This document shows positions 1 through 11,135 of a stretch of DNA of 64,000 nucleotides, piece by piece. This DNA comes from Hydnum rufescens UP504. Taxonomy: Eukaryota > Basidiomycota > Agaricomycetes > Cantharellales > Hydnaceae. The stretch lies in assembly GCA_014904985.1 (NCBI GenBank), contig MU128912.1, positions 95,368 to 159,367 on the forward strand, in the 5' to 3' direction. How positions within the stretch are numbered: the first letter of the stretch is position 1; every line of letters begins with the position of its first letter. The notes beneath the pieces were generated by a model. The model had not been told where the DNA came from. It did no database searches and saw nothing but the letters and a program-made list of their open reading frames with translations. The translations under genes were made by a program, and so were the position numbers.

Positions 1-457
1 TACACATAGAATAGTACTAAATAATAAATATTTGTCTACTAAAAGTGAGGAAGGAAGGGATTGTGAGTTATATTTCACCAAGGCACTATATGGCAACAAA
101 GAACAGTGAATTGGGGGACTTCCCTGCATCAGAATTGGCCCATATTTTGATATGTTGGTGGCATGTATGTGTAGCACATGGCCAGTGAAGAAAATTGGAT
201 GATCAGGCCATTTTGAAATTTCTCACACAAGGGTGAGAAATTTTAAAATGGCCTGATCATCCAATTTTCTTCACTGACCATGTGCTACACATACATGCCA
301 CCAACATATCAAAATATGGGCCAATTCTGATGCAGGGAAGTCCCCAATTTACTGTTCTTTGTTGCCATATAGTGCCTTGGTGAAATATAACTCACAATCC
401 CTTCCTTCCTCACTTTTAGTAGACAAATATTTATTATTTAGTACTATTCTATGTGTA
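1..457. repeat. Foldback palindrome, arms about 225 bp
   Basis: Bases 1-226 are nearly the reverse complement of bases 233-457, with about 6 bases (acaagg) at the centre. Only scattered mismatches and indels separate the arms. No reading frame of note lies inside. The outermost pair is the first base of the window, so the arms may continue to the left. It looks like a foldback MITE or a recent inverted duplication. Target-site duplications cannot be judged because the left flank is missing. Confidence 0.9.
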
Positions 458-580
458 GGTATCTATTGTCTCTAGATGACCCTTGTACTGCTTGTACCTT
501 GGGTGCTTTTTCAAAACTGGCAATTGCCAGCATTGAGTGGTTTGTTTTGATGCTTACCTAACCTCCTTTTTCATATATAG

Positions 581-1720
581 GACTCAACCAACAGGATCCA
601 TGACACACCTGCTGTGGTAGGTGGTCATATGAGGTGAGTTTTTTTCTAGTAGATACACCTGCGCAAAAAGGGCAGTGAAAGCTGCCCTTTTTGCACTCCT
701 TTAACATCTTAACTAACCACACTATTTCCATTTTAGGTTTAAACTTATCACCACCAACCCAAATAATGACAATATAATGACAATACAAAACCCACAATGG
801 CCACCCAACAATCAATGCAGGCCAAAATTCGTGCAAGACCACACATATATGCGCAGCCCCCATGCAATGACAGATAAAATGGCACCACACACCCACTGTG
901 GTGGGTGTGTGGTTATATCTGGTGAGCCCCTCACTACAGTATGTACAATGGGTGCCAAAGGAGCAGCATATGCTGCTCTTTTGGCACTGTCTCTTCTTTT
1001 TTTTTACTAATATTATTATTTGCTATTCTAGGTCCCCCTCCCTGCACAAAACCTGCCTGACAAGGTAAAAAACCAAGCCCCACATGAAAGAATGATGCAC
1101 AGCAGTCAATACTGGCAGCCCCCAAATGCATGCAATGACAAATCAAACACAGCACCACACACCCACTGTGGCAGCTGTGTGGTGATTTAAGGTAAGTATT
1201 TTCTCCATTAGGCCCTATCATGCAAGAAGAGCAGCCGCAGGCTGCTCTTCTTGCACCATTGTAAATTGTAACTAACTTAGGTGTTCTATTCTAGGTCCCA
1301 ACTGCCCACCCAAGCAAGAAGACCCATGAACATCAAGGAGAACCCACACAACCATGGGATCATGCAAACAAACACCCACACAAGCACCCAGAGGACAATG
1401 AGGGACCATACACCCACTGTGGTGGGTGTATGGCCATTTTAAGGTAAGTAGCATATCCTTAGATACTTTCGCACAAGAAGAGCAGCCTATGGCTGCTCTT
1501 CTTGTGATGCCTATATTCTTTAACTAACATATTACTTGTTTTTTCTAGATCTCAGACTCAAACCTGCATGAACCCCCAACCCCAAGACTGCTGAATGAAG
1601 ACCCACCAAGCCAGACCCCACAATCCCAAGCCTGAAATCCTGCTGAGCCAACCCCCTGCACCAAGGTAAGTATTCTTCTTTAACTACACAAGAAGAGCAG
1701 CCTCTGGCTGCTCTTCTTGG
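581..1720 (+). repeat. Tandem series of intron-like units with paired hairpins
   Basis: Four complete intron-like segments (634-736, 922-1031, 1192-1294, 1444-1548) and a fifth starting at 1666 share one plan: GTRAG donor, a 30-35 nt perfect or near-perfect hairpin, a CTAA(C/T) branch-like motif in three to four of them, and a TTTTAG or TTCTAG acceptor. Hairpins lie near 662-693, 954-985, 1222-1256, 1471-1506 and 1685-1720. The exon-like pieces between them (737-921, 1032-1191, 1295-1443, 1549-1665) mostly end with a second hairpin built on CACCCAC-TGTG-GTGGGTG just before the donor. Exon-like lengths are not phase-compatible and no protein of note is encoded. Could be a decayed repeat gene, a structured non-coding transcript or intron-like transposons; function unknown. 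Confidence 0.7.
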
Positions 1721-1740
1721 GCACAGGGTGAGCCCCACTG

Positions 1741-2602
1741 GGTGAGCCTATGTATATACTAATATAGTAATAATAATAATAAATAAATAAATAATGCATC
1801 ATTTGGTGGGGCCCCTGGGCTCATTGGGGGGGCCCCTTAATTGTATTGCAGGGGCCCCCTGGTGTAAACATCTAGTTAGATATAATAAATGCAAGGCTCA
1901 TTATATCTAATATGATGTGGAAAAGTGGCTGACCAGCCTGTATTCTTGTCCATTCACACAAAGGGGGGAGCTCTAAGCTGCCCTTTTTTAATTTGGTACT
2001 AAAATCCAAACTATTTTTGCTGTAGACATCCTATTCCCTGTGCTCCCCACCTTAAATGATGATGATGGCAATGACAAATCTGGGTCTCATGGTGTTGGAA
2101 GGATAAAACCCTACTACATAGATTCCACTTCAGGACCCAACTACCTCCTCAAACAAATCCAATTTACTCAATCCCAAGCCTTCAATTACCTATTATTCCT
2201 TTGATTGCCATACAACATGGATTTCAATTTTCCAAGACCCATTTTATATCTCTTTCCTCCACCTTGTACATGAGACATTTATTTGTCCATCTCCAAGTCT
2301 TCAACAGACCACCTCAAATTGTAGTTATTTCAAGCCCAGCCAACTGTGGCTCAGGCAATTCAACTTGCCCTGTTTGTTTGGTACTCAATCCATTATGCAC
2401 TGCTCATTGCCTTGGCGGTATAGAAGAAGGTTGGGAGCTCTGATGACTGTCAAATAAAAATCTGGTTCAGCCAGTGTGTAGATGGGAGACTGTATTTCTG
2501 TTGTTATTCATTGGGCTGGTTCACTTCAATGTTGATCACACTCTGCAAGATGTGTATGGTGTTCAGTGGAGAATAGGAAGGGATATGGACTAGCTGTAGT
2601 CA
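1741..2602. other. Non-genic stretch with microsatellite and GGGGCCCC palindromes
   Basis: No convincing gene. Holds a (taa)n/(aata)n simple repeat near 1762-1794 and three GGGGCCCC-type blocks between about 1806 and 1856. The rest is low-complexity AT-rich sequence with no recognisable element. Confidence 0.6.
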
Positions 2603-2607
2603 ATGAT

Positions 2608-2735
2608 ATATCGTTTGGATGCTTATAGAAAGGCTTATATGTCTGTGATGCTTGTAGGAAGCTTATACGTCGTCTGGGATGCTTATGGAAAGGCTTATAC
2701 ATCTAGGATGCTTGTGGAAAGGCTTATATGTTGTT
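2608..2735. repeat. Four imperfect tandem copies of a 29-31 bp unit
   Basis: The unit is of the form GGATGCTTATGGAAAGGCTT followed by ATATGTCTG-like sequence. It occurs four times in a row with point differences (aaaggctt is replaced by aagctt in copy 2). It creates a short open frame without known similarity. Such minisatellites are common in LTRs of basidiomycete retroelements, but LTR ends were not established here. Confidence 0.75.
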
Positions 2736-3239
2736 GTGTTGGTCATTTACTGATATTTGTGTATTCTTGTTTACATTCTCCTGGTCAAAATGCAGATATC
2801 TGTGGGTTATAGACTGGTCAGTGCTTGGTTAGTCTTGTTAGTATGTTTCTTTCTTCTTTCTCAAAACCTGATATGTATTTCGTTATGCTTACTTTTCCTT
2901 GGATGTCCAGCAACTCTAACCTTAGGTCCTGCAACTATCCTTGGCTTTAGTGATTCGCATAGAGGGCTACCAGTGGCTTTGTCTCAACAACCTTGAAGAT
3001 GACTTAGCTCCAGATGGCTTATAGATAGACTGTTCTTTAGAGGCAAGCAGAAAAGTTGACAGTGGTTGACAGTGATGATTTCCAGAGAGGAGATGATTGT
3101 GTGTGGATACAGGAAATCTACCAGCTTTTATACCTTTCTGAAGGTGGCTGTGTTTAAGAAATATGACTCCCCCATGGGTGAGTCATAGGTGAGAACAAAA
3201 GAAAAATAACAAGATGATGTAATAATGCAGTCATAGCTG

Positions 3240-3340
3240 AGTCATGCATAAGGAGAACAAAAGGAATCATGAGGGGTGATGTCATAGTGATGTCATTCAT
3301 AAAGAGAACAAAAGGAATCATGAGGGGGGGTGATGTCACC
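3240..3340. repeat. Two tandem copies of a 52-bp unit
   Basis: The segment beginning GAGAACAAAAGGAATCATGA occurs at about 3251 and again at about 3303, each followed by a run of G and TGATGTCA. Surrounding sequence is rich in TGATGTCAT-like words. Possibly part of an LTR; not proven. Confidence 0.7.
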
Positions 3341-3579
3341 AATTTGCTGAGCATGTGGAATGCTTGGAGCATGAGGTCACTGACCATGTGGAGCATTCTG
3401 GAGGCAAAATGAAAGGATATCTCCAGGTTTTGGAGATTAATTTGAGCATAGTCCAATGGTTAAGGTGTTTTGTTGCTGGTTGATAATGGGGACAAGTGCA
3501 TGGGATGGGATTCAATGCAAAAACAGCAGTTTTCATCCGTAATAGATGTTCTTGGTATCATTAGATGTGGATTCTTAAC

Positions 3580-4380
3580 AGCTTTCTGGGAGCGGTGGTT
3601 CTGAGCAGATCCAGTGTAAACTGACAGAGAAATTCGTTTTTTACTGATGGGTGTTGATTCTGATAGTAATATCATTCTGTAGAGTTCAGTTTTGATCTGT
3701 TCTTCATGCACTCAGTACTGTCGGATGCAGATTTTTTATATCTTTCCAGGCGCAGTTGTTACGAGAGGATTGAATGTGAACTGACAGAGAAATTCGTTTT
3801 TACTGGAAATCCCAGATTTTGGTAGTAAAATTGGCCTGGAGAGTGCAGTTTTGGTCCGTTTGACTTGTGTTTGGTACCGTTCGAAAGGTGTGAATCATAG
3901 CTTTCTAAGCATTATATGGGCGTACCTCTCCAATCAAAACTGATGGAGTCATAGAACGAATTTGATTTCCATGCATAGCCATAATTAATTTCATAATTGG
4001 TCATGTGATCATCCAAAGGCTGGGAGTGGTGTGATTTCACGTTTTCTGATACTGGATGTTTTTATCTTCCACAGTGGTGATATACAAGTCTGGATTATGT
4101 AAACAAGATCACCTAAGCCATTGCATCCAACTCACAGACTGGTCACATGTTAAATAGGGGCTATTACAACACTCTCAAGGAGTAAAAGTGGAATATCTTG
4201 CTCAGTCTTCATCAGATCAACTCAGCAAAATAGCGTCCAGAAATCCACAATTCAGATCTTTTGAACGATACCAAATTCATGTCTATCAGACACAAACTGC
4301 ATTCTCCAGGTCAATTTTATTACAAGTTTCATATTTCCCTTCAGTATTTCACAAATTTCTCCATCAGTTTTGATCCAATT
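3580..4380. repeat. Three related repeats of about 130 bp, two direct and one inverted
   Basis: Copies at roughly 3590-3715 and 3745-3890 share AACTGACAGAGAAATTCGTT and, about 60 bases later, a GTAGTAAAATTGGCCTGGAG-like block leading into GCAGTTTTG. A third copy at about 4180-4370 is recognisable as the reverse complement (GCATTCTCCAGGTCAATTTT). The copies have diverged. The text between them shows no gene. The segment near 4150-4165 (GGGGCTATTACAACA) resembles an LTR terminus, which is weak evidence. Confidence 0.6.
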
Positions 4381-5340
4381 CATTAGCAACAACCACCTCT
4401 GGAAAGATGCTGAAAATCTGCATCGAATGGTATTAAGGGGAAAATGATTGGATTAGAACTCAGTCTTCTGTGATTTAGTCTCCCCATGTCTCACTTCATC
4501 TTTATCTCCACTTTTCTGATTACTAAGGACATTCATTATTTTGGCACTCTATGTCCAATGGAGGGTACGTCTAGGACGACCAGTACCACCATTCCTTAAG
4601 GGATTCTGTTCAGTAGGAGAGGAGGAATAACTTGGTTAAGCCATATTCCCCTATTCTGACTTAATTCTTGAATATCTCTTTCAGTTTTGAAGCTTTTGAC
4701 CTGATCTCTTTTTTTTCATTTTTGCCTTAACCCCACCTTTCTTCCAGTTACCATGGCATTATTACAGAATGTATATTAAGTGCAGGGGATGCAAATTTTG
4801 ATTGATTTCCCCCTCCCCCTCAGTCTCTGAAGTCTTGAAGGACAGCTGTTGGTATCAGGGTGACTTCCAGAATACACCTAGTATTGTTCACACTTTGGAT
4901 AGGCTCTCAAGAGGAGAACCATCAGTGTGATTTCTGAATTAAATCCTCCATTCATTCATTGTTAGAGCAAGCCTGCCCTAGCAAGACAATTTCTCAGCCT
5001 CAAGGCCTTTCATTCAATCAGACCTTAACCTGCAGATTGACTCTGTGGCCCTCTCCTTTCATCCTTGATTCAATAATCTTGGACTGTGGCATACTGTACA
5101 CACACAAAGTCTAACAACAAAATTTTTTTGTGATGTGACAGCAATGTGAGTTAACATAAGAATGGTGGGTCTGAGGGCATGTGACACTAATGAAGACAAA
5201 ATTTTTACTGACCAAGCCCCATGGTGAGTGTGACACTGTAACATGCCCCAGGAAGCCTCCAGAGACAGCTATCACTGAATTTCATATTGCACACACACTC
5301 ACTACTTTTTTTTTAAAAATCCTCACTCTACAATCCCTCA
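4381..5340. other. Non-genic AT-rich stretch
   Basis: No intact gene, RNA gene or clear repeat seen. Short open frames here are without family similarity. It probably belongs to the same decayed transposon cluster as the flanking sequence. Confidence 0.5.
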
Positions 5341-5344
5341 TCCT

Positions 5345-7734
5345 GTGCTCATTTCTATTATGCTGTCTGGTGATGCAGTAATTGGGCCAATGGATGCATT
5401 TGTTAAGCATCTCTCCAAGGCTGAGTATAAGGAACAGACTGCTATAGATTTTGAAAAGCCTCACCTCCATGGCACTGCTAAAAAAGCAGTGGCCCAGAGA
5501 CTAGAGGAGAAGAATAATGAGGCTCAGCATGCCTACAACCATCTTCAACAATGTGAATACTGACTCAAGTGTGCTCAACTTCAGATAAATCTCAGCCTGA
5601 GAGACAAATCAGGGAAGATGATCAAGAAGGTGGGGCCCTCATTAAGTATCTCTCCAATTATGACCATGCACTCACTATAAATAGCATACAATGCCTCCTA
5701 ATCTCATGCTGAAGCACCAATGCAAGGGCAATCCATCATCCTTGCCACCCATTATGAATAGGCATGGGCAAGTGATCAAGAAACATGTTTGCAGCCACCA
5801 TATGGAGTGGTTCAATCCTGCATGTTGGGGAGCTATTTCCAATGCAATGGTTCAGCATGGGTGGAGGATAGCCAAGGCACTCAGGTATCTTCAAAAGTCT
5901 CCTGGTGGTGCAGAATATAATACACTCTATCCCAGGACAATCACAAACTAGATGGAGAAGGGCTCCAAGAAGGATTGTCTATCTGGGTGTGGAAAATGGA
6001 CAGTGAAGACCCTAGAGGTTGTAGAAAAGGCATGTCTGCATGTGCATGAATACAAGTTCAACCTAGGACACCCTCACTTTTGGTAAGTTTGTTTTTCTAT
6101 CTAAAATATAATCTCAAGGGCATTTTCCTAGTTGGCACATCCCAAAATTGCAAGGATTATACATGAGCAGCTCCAACAATTTCACACTGCTGGTGTCCCC
6201 ATATCTCACATAGTCATAAAGTTGCAAATCCTTGGCACCATCAGATCTCATGCTCCCAAACTTCTTGAAGACCAAAAATTCAAGTGTTCCGACACATACA
6301 TTAGGAAGTTTCTTCACACCCATCTCCACTGGTCAATGCATACATCTACTTGTGCAACTCAAAAAACTCTGGCAAACTGGCTGGGGCTCTGTGAAGATAT
6401 ATTTATGTGGCTGGCATACTACATTAAGATGTTTGATGTCCCCGCTGAACTAGTGATCAATGTGGACCAAACAGGTGTCTGCTTGATTCCAGCCAGGAAC
6501 AAAACCTGGGTGCCAACAGGTTCGAAACAGGTCAATACCTTTGGTAAGGAAGAAAAACAACAATTTACACTGATGGTGGCAAGTTCAGCTGCAGGTGACC
6601 TTCTCCCATTCCAAGCCATCATTAAAGGAAAGACTTTGAGGTCTCTACCATCCAATAATTCACAAGCTGAAGGTGAACAGATGGGTATTATTTGGACACT
6701 GGGTGGGGAAAACCATTGGAGTTCACTCAAAGCAATGAAAATGGTCCATATATTCAATTGCCCTAATCAGCACTGGTTTCTTTATTGATGATGTAAATAA
6801 TTTAGTGGATGAATGATGTTCCTGTTCCACATATTGAGAGAGTCAAGAAATGGTTGGGGTTACCGGTGGCACAAAAGGCAATCCTTGTAATCAACTCCTG
6901 GTCTGTGCACATAGGCAAAGATTACCGTGAGTGGATGAGGCAGGAGCACATCCACATTAAGATTAATTACATCCCTGCTGGGTGTGCATTCTCTCCATTT
7001 TATCTCAGGTCATTCCATCACTGACATTGCCCACCAGGTACAGGAAAAGTTCAGCCTGATGATGTCGGATTACAACATGTCATCAAGCATCACATTCAGG
7101 GTCAGTGCTTATAATTTCTTGCTGCTGTAGTCAAGAGTGAAATCAAGGCTGGTTGGAATGCCACTGAGATATCTCTCCCTGACGGGCTTGAGCAACTACG
7201 AAATGAGAGTGCAAATTGGATTATGAATGTCCTGCACTGGTTTCTCAAACACCCACAGGTCCTGAGGGAGGTGTCTTTGGGGTTTGACTTTCTTGAGAAA
7301 CATGCTAACATTCATCTAACCAGGCTTGGGAACAATGCATTATCAAAAACTGGAACCTGTCATACAGGTGCTTGACAAGTCTGGAAGCCATCTGTACTGT
7401 TATGGAATGAGTCGCCAAGGACCCTTCCTTTGCATTGTCTGCTATTCCTCACCCTAATCTCTGTGATGATGTGGATCATCACCAGTACTCTGACTACAAT
7501 GCTGATGATGATACCACACTGTCTGCCAGGAATATTGCTCAACTCCAGGCTCTAAATCCTGGCAACACTCAATTTACTATTTGGGAGATGGCTTTTTGCA
7601 TGGCTGATGATGGTGAAGTTGGCTACCAAGCCATTGGTGATTTTGATGATGAGATTCTCACTGATTGTGATGCAGATGGGGACATGGACCCCAATGGATC
7701 TTCAGGTGAGTCAAGTAGGATCCCTTTCCTATGA
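5345..7734 (+). pseudogene. Degenerate DDE-superfamily transposase
   Basis: Fragments in changing frames together resemble the pogo/CENP-B-like DDE endonucleases common in basidiomycete genomes. An N-terminal helical part lies at 5345-5563 and a DNA-binding-like part at 5691-5951. The catalytic core begins at 6132 and contains VINVDQTGV, the first catalytic Asp context. It is followed by VPTGSKQV and a TLMVASSAAGDLLPFQAI strand typical of the fold. In the second strand (6809-7024) the expected Asp is Asn (LVINSWSVH), and the following PAGC element runs into a stop rather than the usual third-acid region. An acidic tail lies at 7435-7734. Frames are broken at least at 5951, 6788 and 7024. I call it an inactive copy; its terminal inverted repeats were not located. 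Confidence 0.75.
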
Positions 7735-7740
7735 TAGAAC

Positions 7741-8319
7741 TGAAAGTTTGCTACCAAAAATCATGACAATGACAAAGACATGGATCTTGACTTGTAATCC
7801 ACTCAAGCCTTTTGTCGCATTCCCCAACAAGCCTCTAGATACTTGTTTATAGCCTATTGCACTTTTTCACTTTGCACACAATTCACTTGTATATTCACAT
7901 CCCTTAGTTCTGACCACTTTTTACATGTTTCTCCTTTAAAAAATGCTTCTTGTACTTTAGAAATCTGCTTTCTGTGACACAGAACCTCTAATTTCAGCTC
8001 CCAGTGATTTTTCCAAGCATGTCACACCCTACCACAGGTAACAACACCCTAGTGACAATGCCACAGTTTTGTTAGGGGTGGGAACAACTTTTTCCACTTT
8101 GTGACATGACAGATTATTAGACTTCACATGCATACAGTAGTCTCTTAGGAGATTCCTGCTCACAATGGCCAGCCAGAGCCCTGATGCCTGCTACAAATGA
8201 AATACCCCAATGAAATCATCACTAGTGGCAGAACCAGGGTGCCCACACCCACAAAATCTCATGTGCATGGGCTTCTAGCTCTACTCTGACCCTTGCTAGT
8301 TTAGATAGTGTGCCCAGTG
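7741..8319. other. Non-genic stretch between transposon remnants
   Basis: No supported gene. Sequence is AT-rich and of transposon-cluster character. Confidence 0.5.
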
Positions 8320-10374
8320 TGTAATATAGTGTATTACATAATTAAGTTAGGACTCAAAAGTCATGTATATACAGCAGTTGCTGAGATTAATCAAGTGAAC
8401 CTTTGCCCAGATCTTTGTCACCTAGTGAGAAACCATGAACCTGTCTCTGCCCTCTCCACTATCTTGCTATCTGGTTGGCCTGTCTAGTAGCCATCAATAC
8501 TAGGCCTTTCCTAGTCTGGGAGTAACACCTCTGGACCCTAGCAGGAAAGCAGTGAGTAGGACTGTCCCTTCCTCTCACTGATCCCCCACTCTTTCCTTAG
8601 TAAGTGACTGTGCCACTTGGCCAGTCACTACTTTATGTCCTTCATCATGACTCCCACTCCCTCACAACCTTTTCTCCTGTGTCCAGGGCAAAGCCAGTGC
8701 TTAGCCCTGTTTGCAGCTCCCCCACCTGAAGCCAGTGCTAAGGGTGGTGTGATTACCCTCTCTTCTCATCCTTTCCCTATTCCTACTCCCTCCCCTGTCA
8801 ACTCCACTTTGTCCAAGTATGACAACAGGTGCCCTCCTGAATCAGGAGGCACTTTGTTACACAGTGCCTGTAGATGCCGGATGCACATGATTGTTCCTTT
8901 GTAAATTTCTTTTTGGGTTCCCACTTTTTTAGTTAGTTATTGAGTAAAATATCAATAAATCAAGTGTGTAGCCTAGTACAAGTTGCTGCCAGAAAAAAGC
9001 CCTGTAGGGGGCTGGAGAGCACAATGAAGAATGAGCAGGATCAAGCATGTGATTTCCAAATAAGGAAAGTCACACCACTTCTGAATAGATGATGAGCACA
9101 CAGAATGATGCAGCCTTCATTTTTGGATCTAGCAGATTCAAATTAATTATTTGAATGGGCAGTGACCAACACAGTAACCCTGGCAGCCCACAGGTAGAGA
9201 GCAGAGTTTCCTGCTGGTATTTCCAAATTATGGCTGGATAGAATTCCTTTGGGGTCTATGGAGGAGTTCAAGGACTAAAACATACACAGGATGAGTTAAT
9301 CTAGTTGGCCAGAGCAACTGGAGTTCCTCATGTATTAACACATTATGGGTTTGAAACCTAGAAAGTGTATAATTGTGGGTTTGATTTTTGACACCTTGTG
9401 GGTGGGCCCCATGATATATCTTGATGTATCAGCCATGGCAAGTTAACTATGGTGACTACTGTGCTTGATATATTAATTAGACATGGTATTATACCATGTC
9501 TGATATATCAGTACTATAGCCTGTGGTGCATTGGGGGCCCTTGCACTGTGCCAGGCAGGGTTTGCATTGTGGGACACATTGTTTGTGGAGTTGTTGGCAC
9601 ATTGAGCATTGAGGATGACTGGGGAGGAGTGGGTGGATTTGTCCTTGATGGTGGCTGTGTCATCACAGTAGTCGTCGGAGACCAGTTGTTGGTTTCATCA
9701 AGTGGAGGGCATGTTGAGTTTTCAAAGAGAATCAGTTGTTTAGATCAAGAATACTGTTAAGGGTTGTTTGTAGTATGAGGAGTCGATTATGTAATTGGTC
9801 AAGTATGAAGAGAAATCCTTAAGATGATTGACAAGGAGTTGTGGTGAAAGGATTACATAAGGTCATGAAAGATGAGTATGTGAGAGGAGCAAGGCAGAAG
9901 ACCAATTCTCAATGAGGCTTAACATGAGAAGAGAGATTGCAAGAGACAAAAGGCTGAATCATGAGAGTGAGAGTTCAATCAAAGACAATATATTCTCAAT
10001 CTTCTCTAAGGAGTGAGGTTACAAAAGGTAGCTACTTATATACTGAGAGATCAAGGTGGGATTTGTAAGGTAGTTACTAAGAAGGGAAGGATGAATAAAG
10101 GACAGGGAGATGTCAGTGGAAAGAAGGAGGATTGGGAGTTGTAAGTGACAGGCAGTGAAGTCACATGATTGTGGGAGAGCCACGGTTAATCTCGCGAGGT
10201 TGCAAGTATGACTTGTAACACCAACCAGATAGGCAGATAGAAGCAGAGTAGAGACAGATATTCACGGTTTCTCACTAGGTGATGAAGATCACAGGTTAAC
10301 TATTTTATCTCAGCAACTGCCATATATACATGACTTTTGAGTCCTAACTTAATTACATAATACACTATATTACA
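8320..10374. mobile_element. Segment bounded by about 150-bp inverted repeats (TG...CA)
   Basis: The left end, 8320 to about 8475, starts TGTAATATAGTGTATTACAT. The right end, about 10222-10374, is its reverse complement with scattered differences. The similarity covers the motifs AAGTTAGGACTCAAAAGTCATG, GTTGCTGAGAT, CACCTAGTGAGAAACC and ATCTGGTT. The interior (about 1.7 kb) has no recognisable transposase, gag or pol. It may be a non-autonomous terminal-inverted-repeat element, or two solo-LTR-like sequences in opposite orientation. No clear target-site duplication abuts the ends. Confidence 0.65.
9466..9510. repeat. Short perfect-core palindrome
   Basis: GACATGGTAT at 9480-9489 faces ATACCATGTC at 9491-9500 across a single base, flanked by TGATATAT at 9466 and ATATATCA at 9503-9510. 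It lies inside the inverted-repeat-bounded element. Confidence 0.7.
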
Positions 10375-11135
10375 GTCAGTAGGGGTATCAAAATGCAGGT
10401 ATTGTTGCATAGATTATGATTCTGGTGCATAGCAATGATTCTTAGACATCCCAGGGCCCACAAAGAAGGATTTGTTCCCCAGCTGAAGGAAATGTTCAGC
10501 TACACCCAGAATTCTGCATCATGGGCACATTCTTCTCGTTGGTGTAAATGAAGCCACTATTAATAGTTCTGAATGATAATGATATGGCTTGAACTCCCCC
10601 AAACCAATGAAAATGTTCCCTTTGGATATGGTTGGCTTATGTCAGATTCATTACATAATACATTCAGACTGAACTGTGGACCCATTCCACTGCCCCTGAA
10701 GACAAGGACTTAAGCAGACCCAATGACAATGAAGTCAAAGAGCAAGAGAACACTCTTTATAAACCCCTTGAATTTAAGCCCAATCAGACCTTCCAAAGCC
10801 CCTGGAGGCCCCCCAAAAAAAGAAAATTGGCCCTAAAAATTGGCCAATCCAAAAAGTGGTCAGAAAAACTCAAATAAGGCATTTTTGGAATCCTTGGAGC
10901 AAGGAGAGTCTGAATTATGTTCAAAACCCTGAGGTTAATGGATCAGGCTCCAGAGAGTTTCATGAGTTTGGCTGTCCATGACTGTAGATAGCCCACAGCC
11001 CTCCAGTGTAGAGTAGTTCCCGACTCGCCCGAATTTTGGCGTGACTATTATGTAAGCGTTACAGTCATGCTTCGGAGATTGCCGGGATAGTAATGACTCC
11101 TGCATGGCGGCTACCTTAGATACATCAAGGAATCA
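10375..11135. other. Boundary stretch between repeat island and gene-rich DNA
   Basis: No gene seen. Composition shifts from AT-rich repeat-like sequence to more GC-rich sequence near 11,000. The last 100-130 bases are presumably the promoter of the R3H-domain gene that starts at 11136. Confidence 0.5.

Noticed and set aside
581..1720. CRISPR-like array
   Set aside because: Units are imperfect, unequal in spacing, palindromic and carry splice signals; the organism is eukaryotic.
2440..4170. Full LTR retrotransposon
   Set aside because: LTR-like words and tandem repeats are present, but no matching pair of LTRs, primer-binding site or gag-pol coding could be identified.
9449..9760. 103-codon + strand open frame in the 2-kb element
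   Set aside because: Hydrophobic, Cys/Gly/Val-rich low-complexity translation without family similarity; lies in AT-rich repeat DNA.
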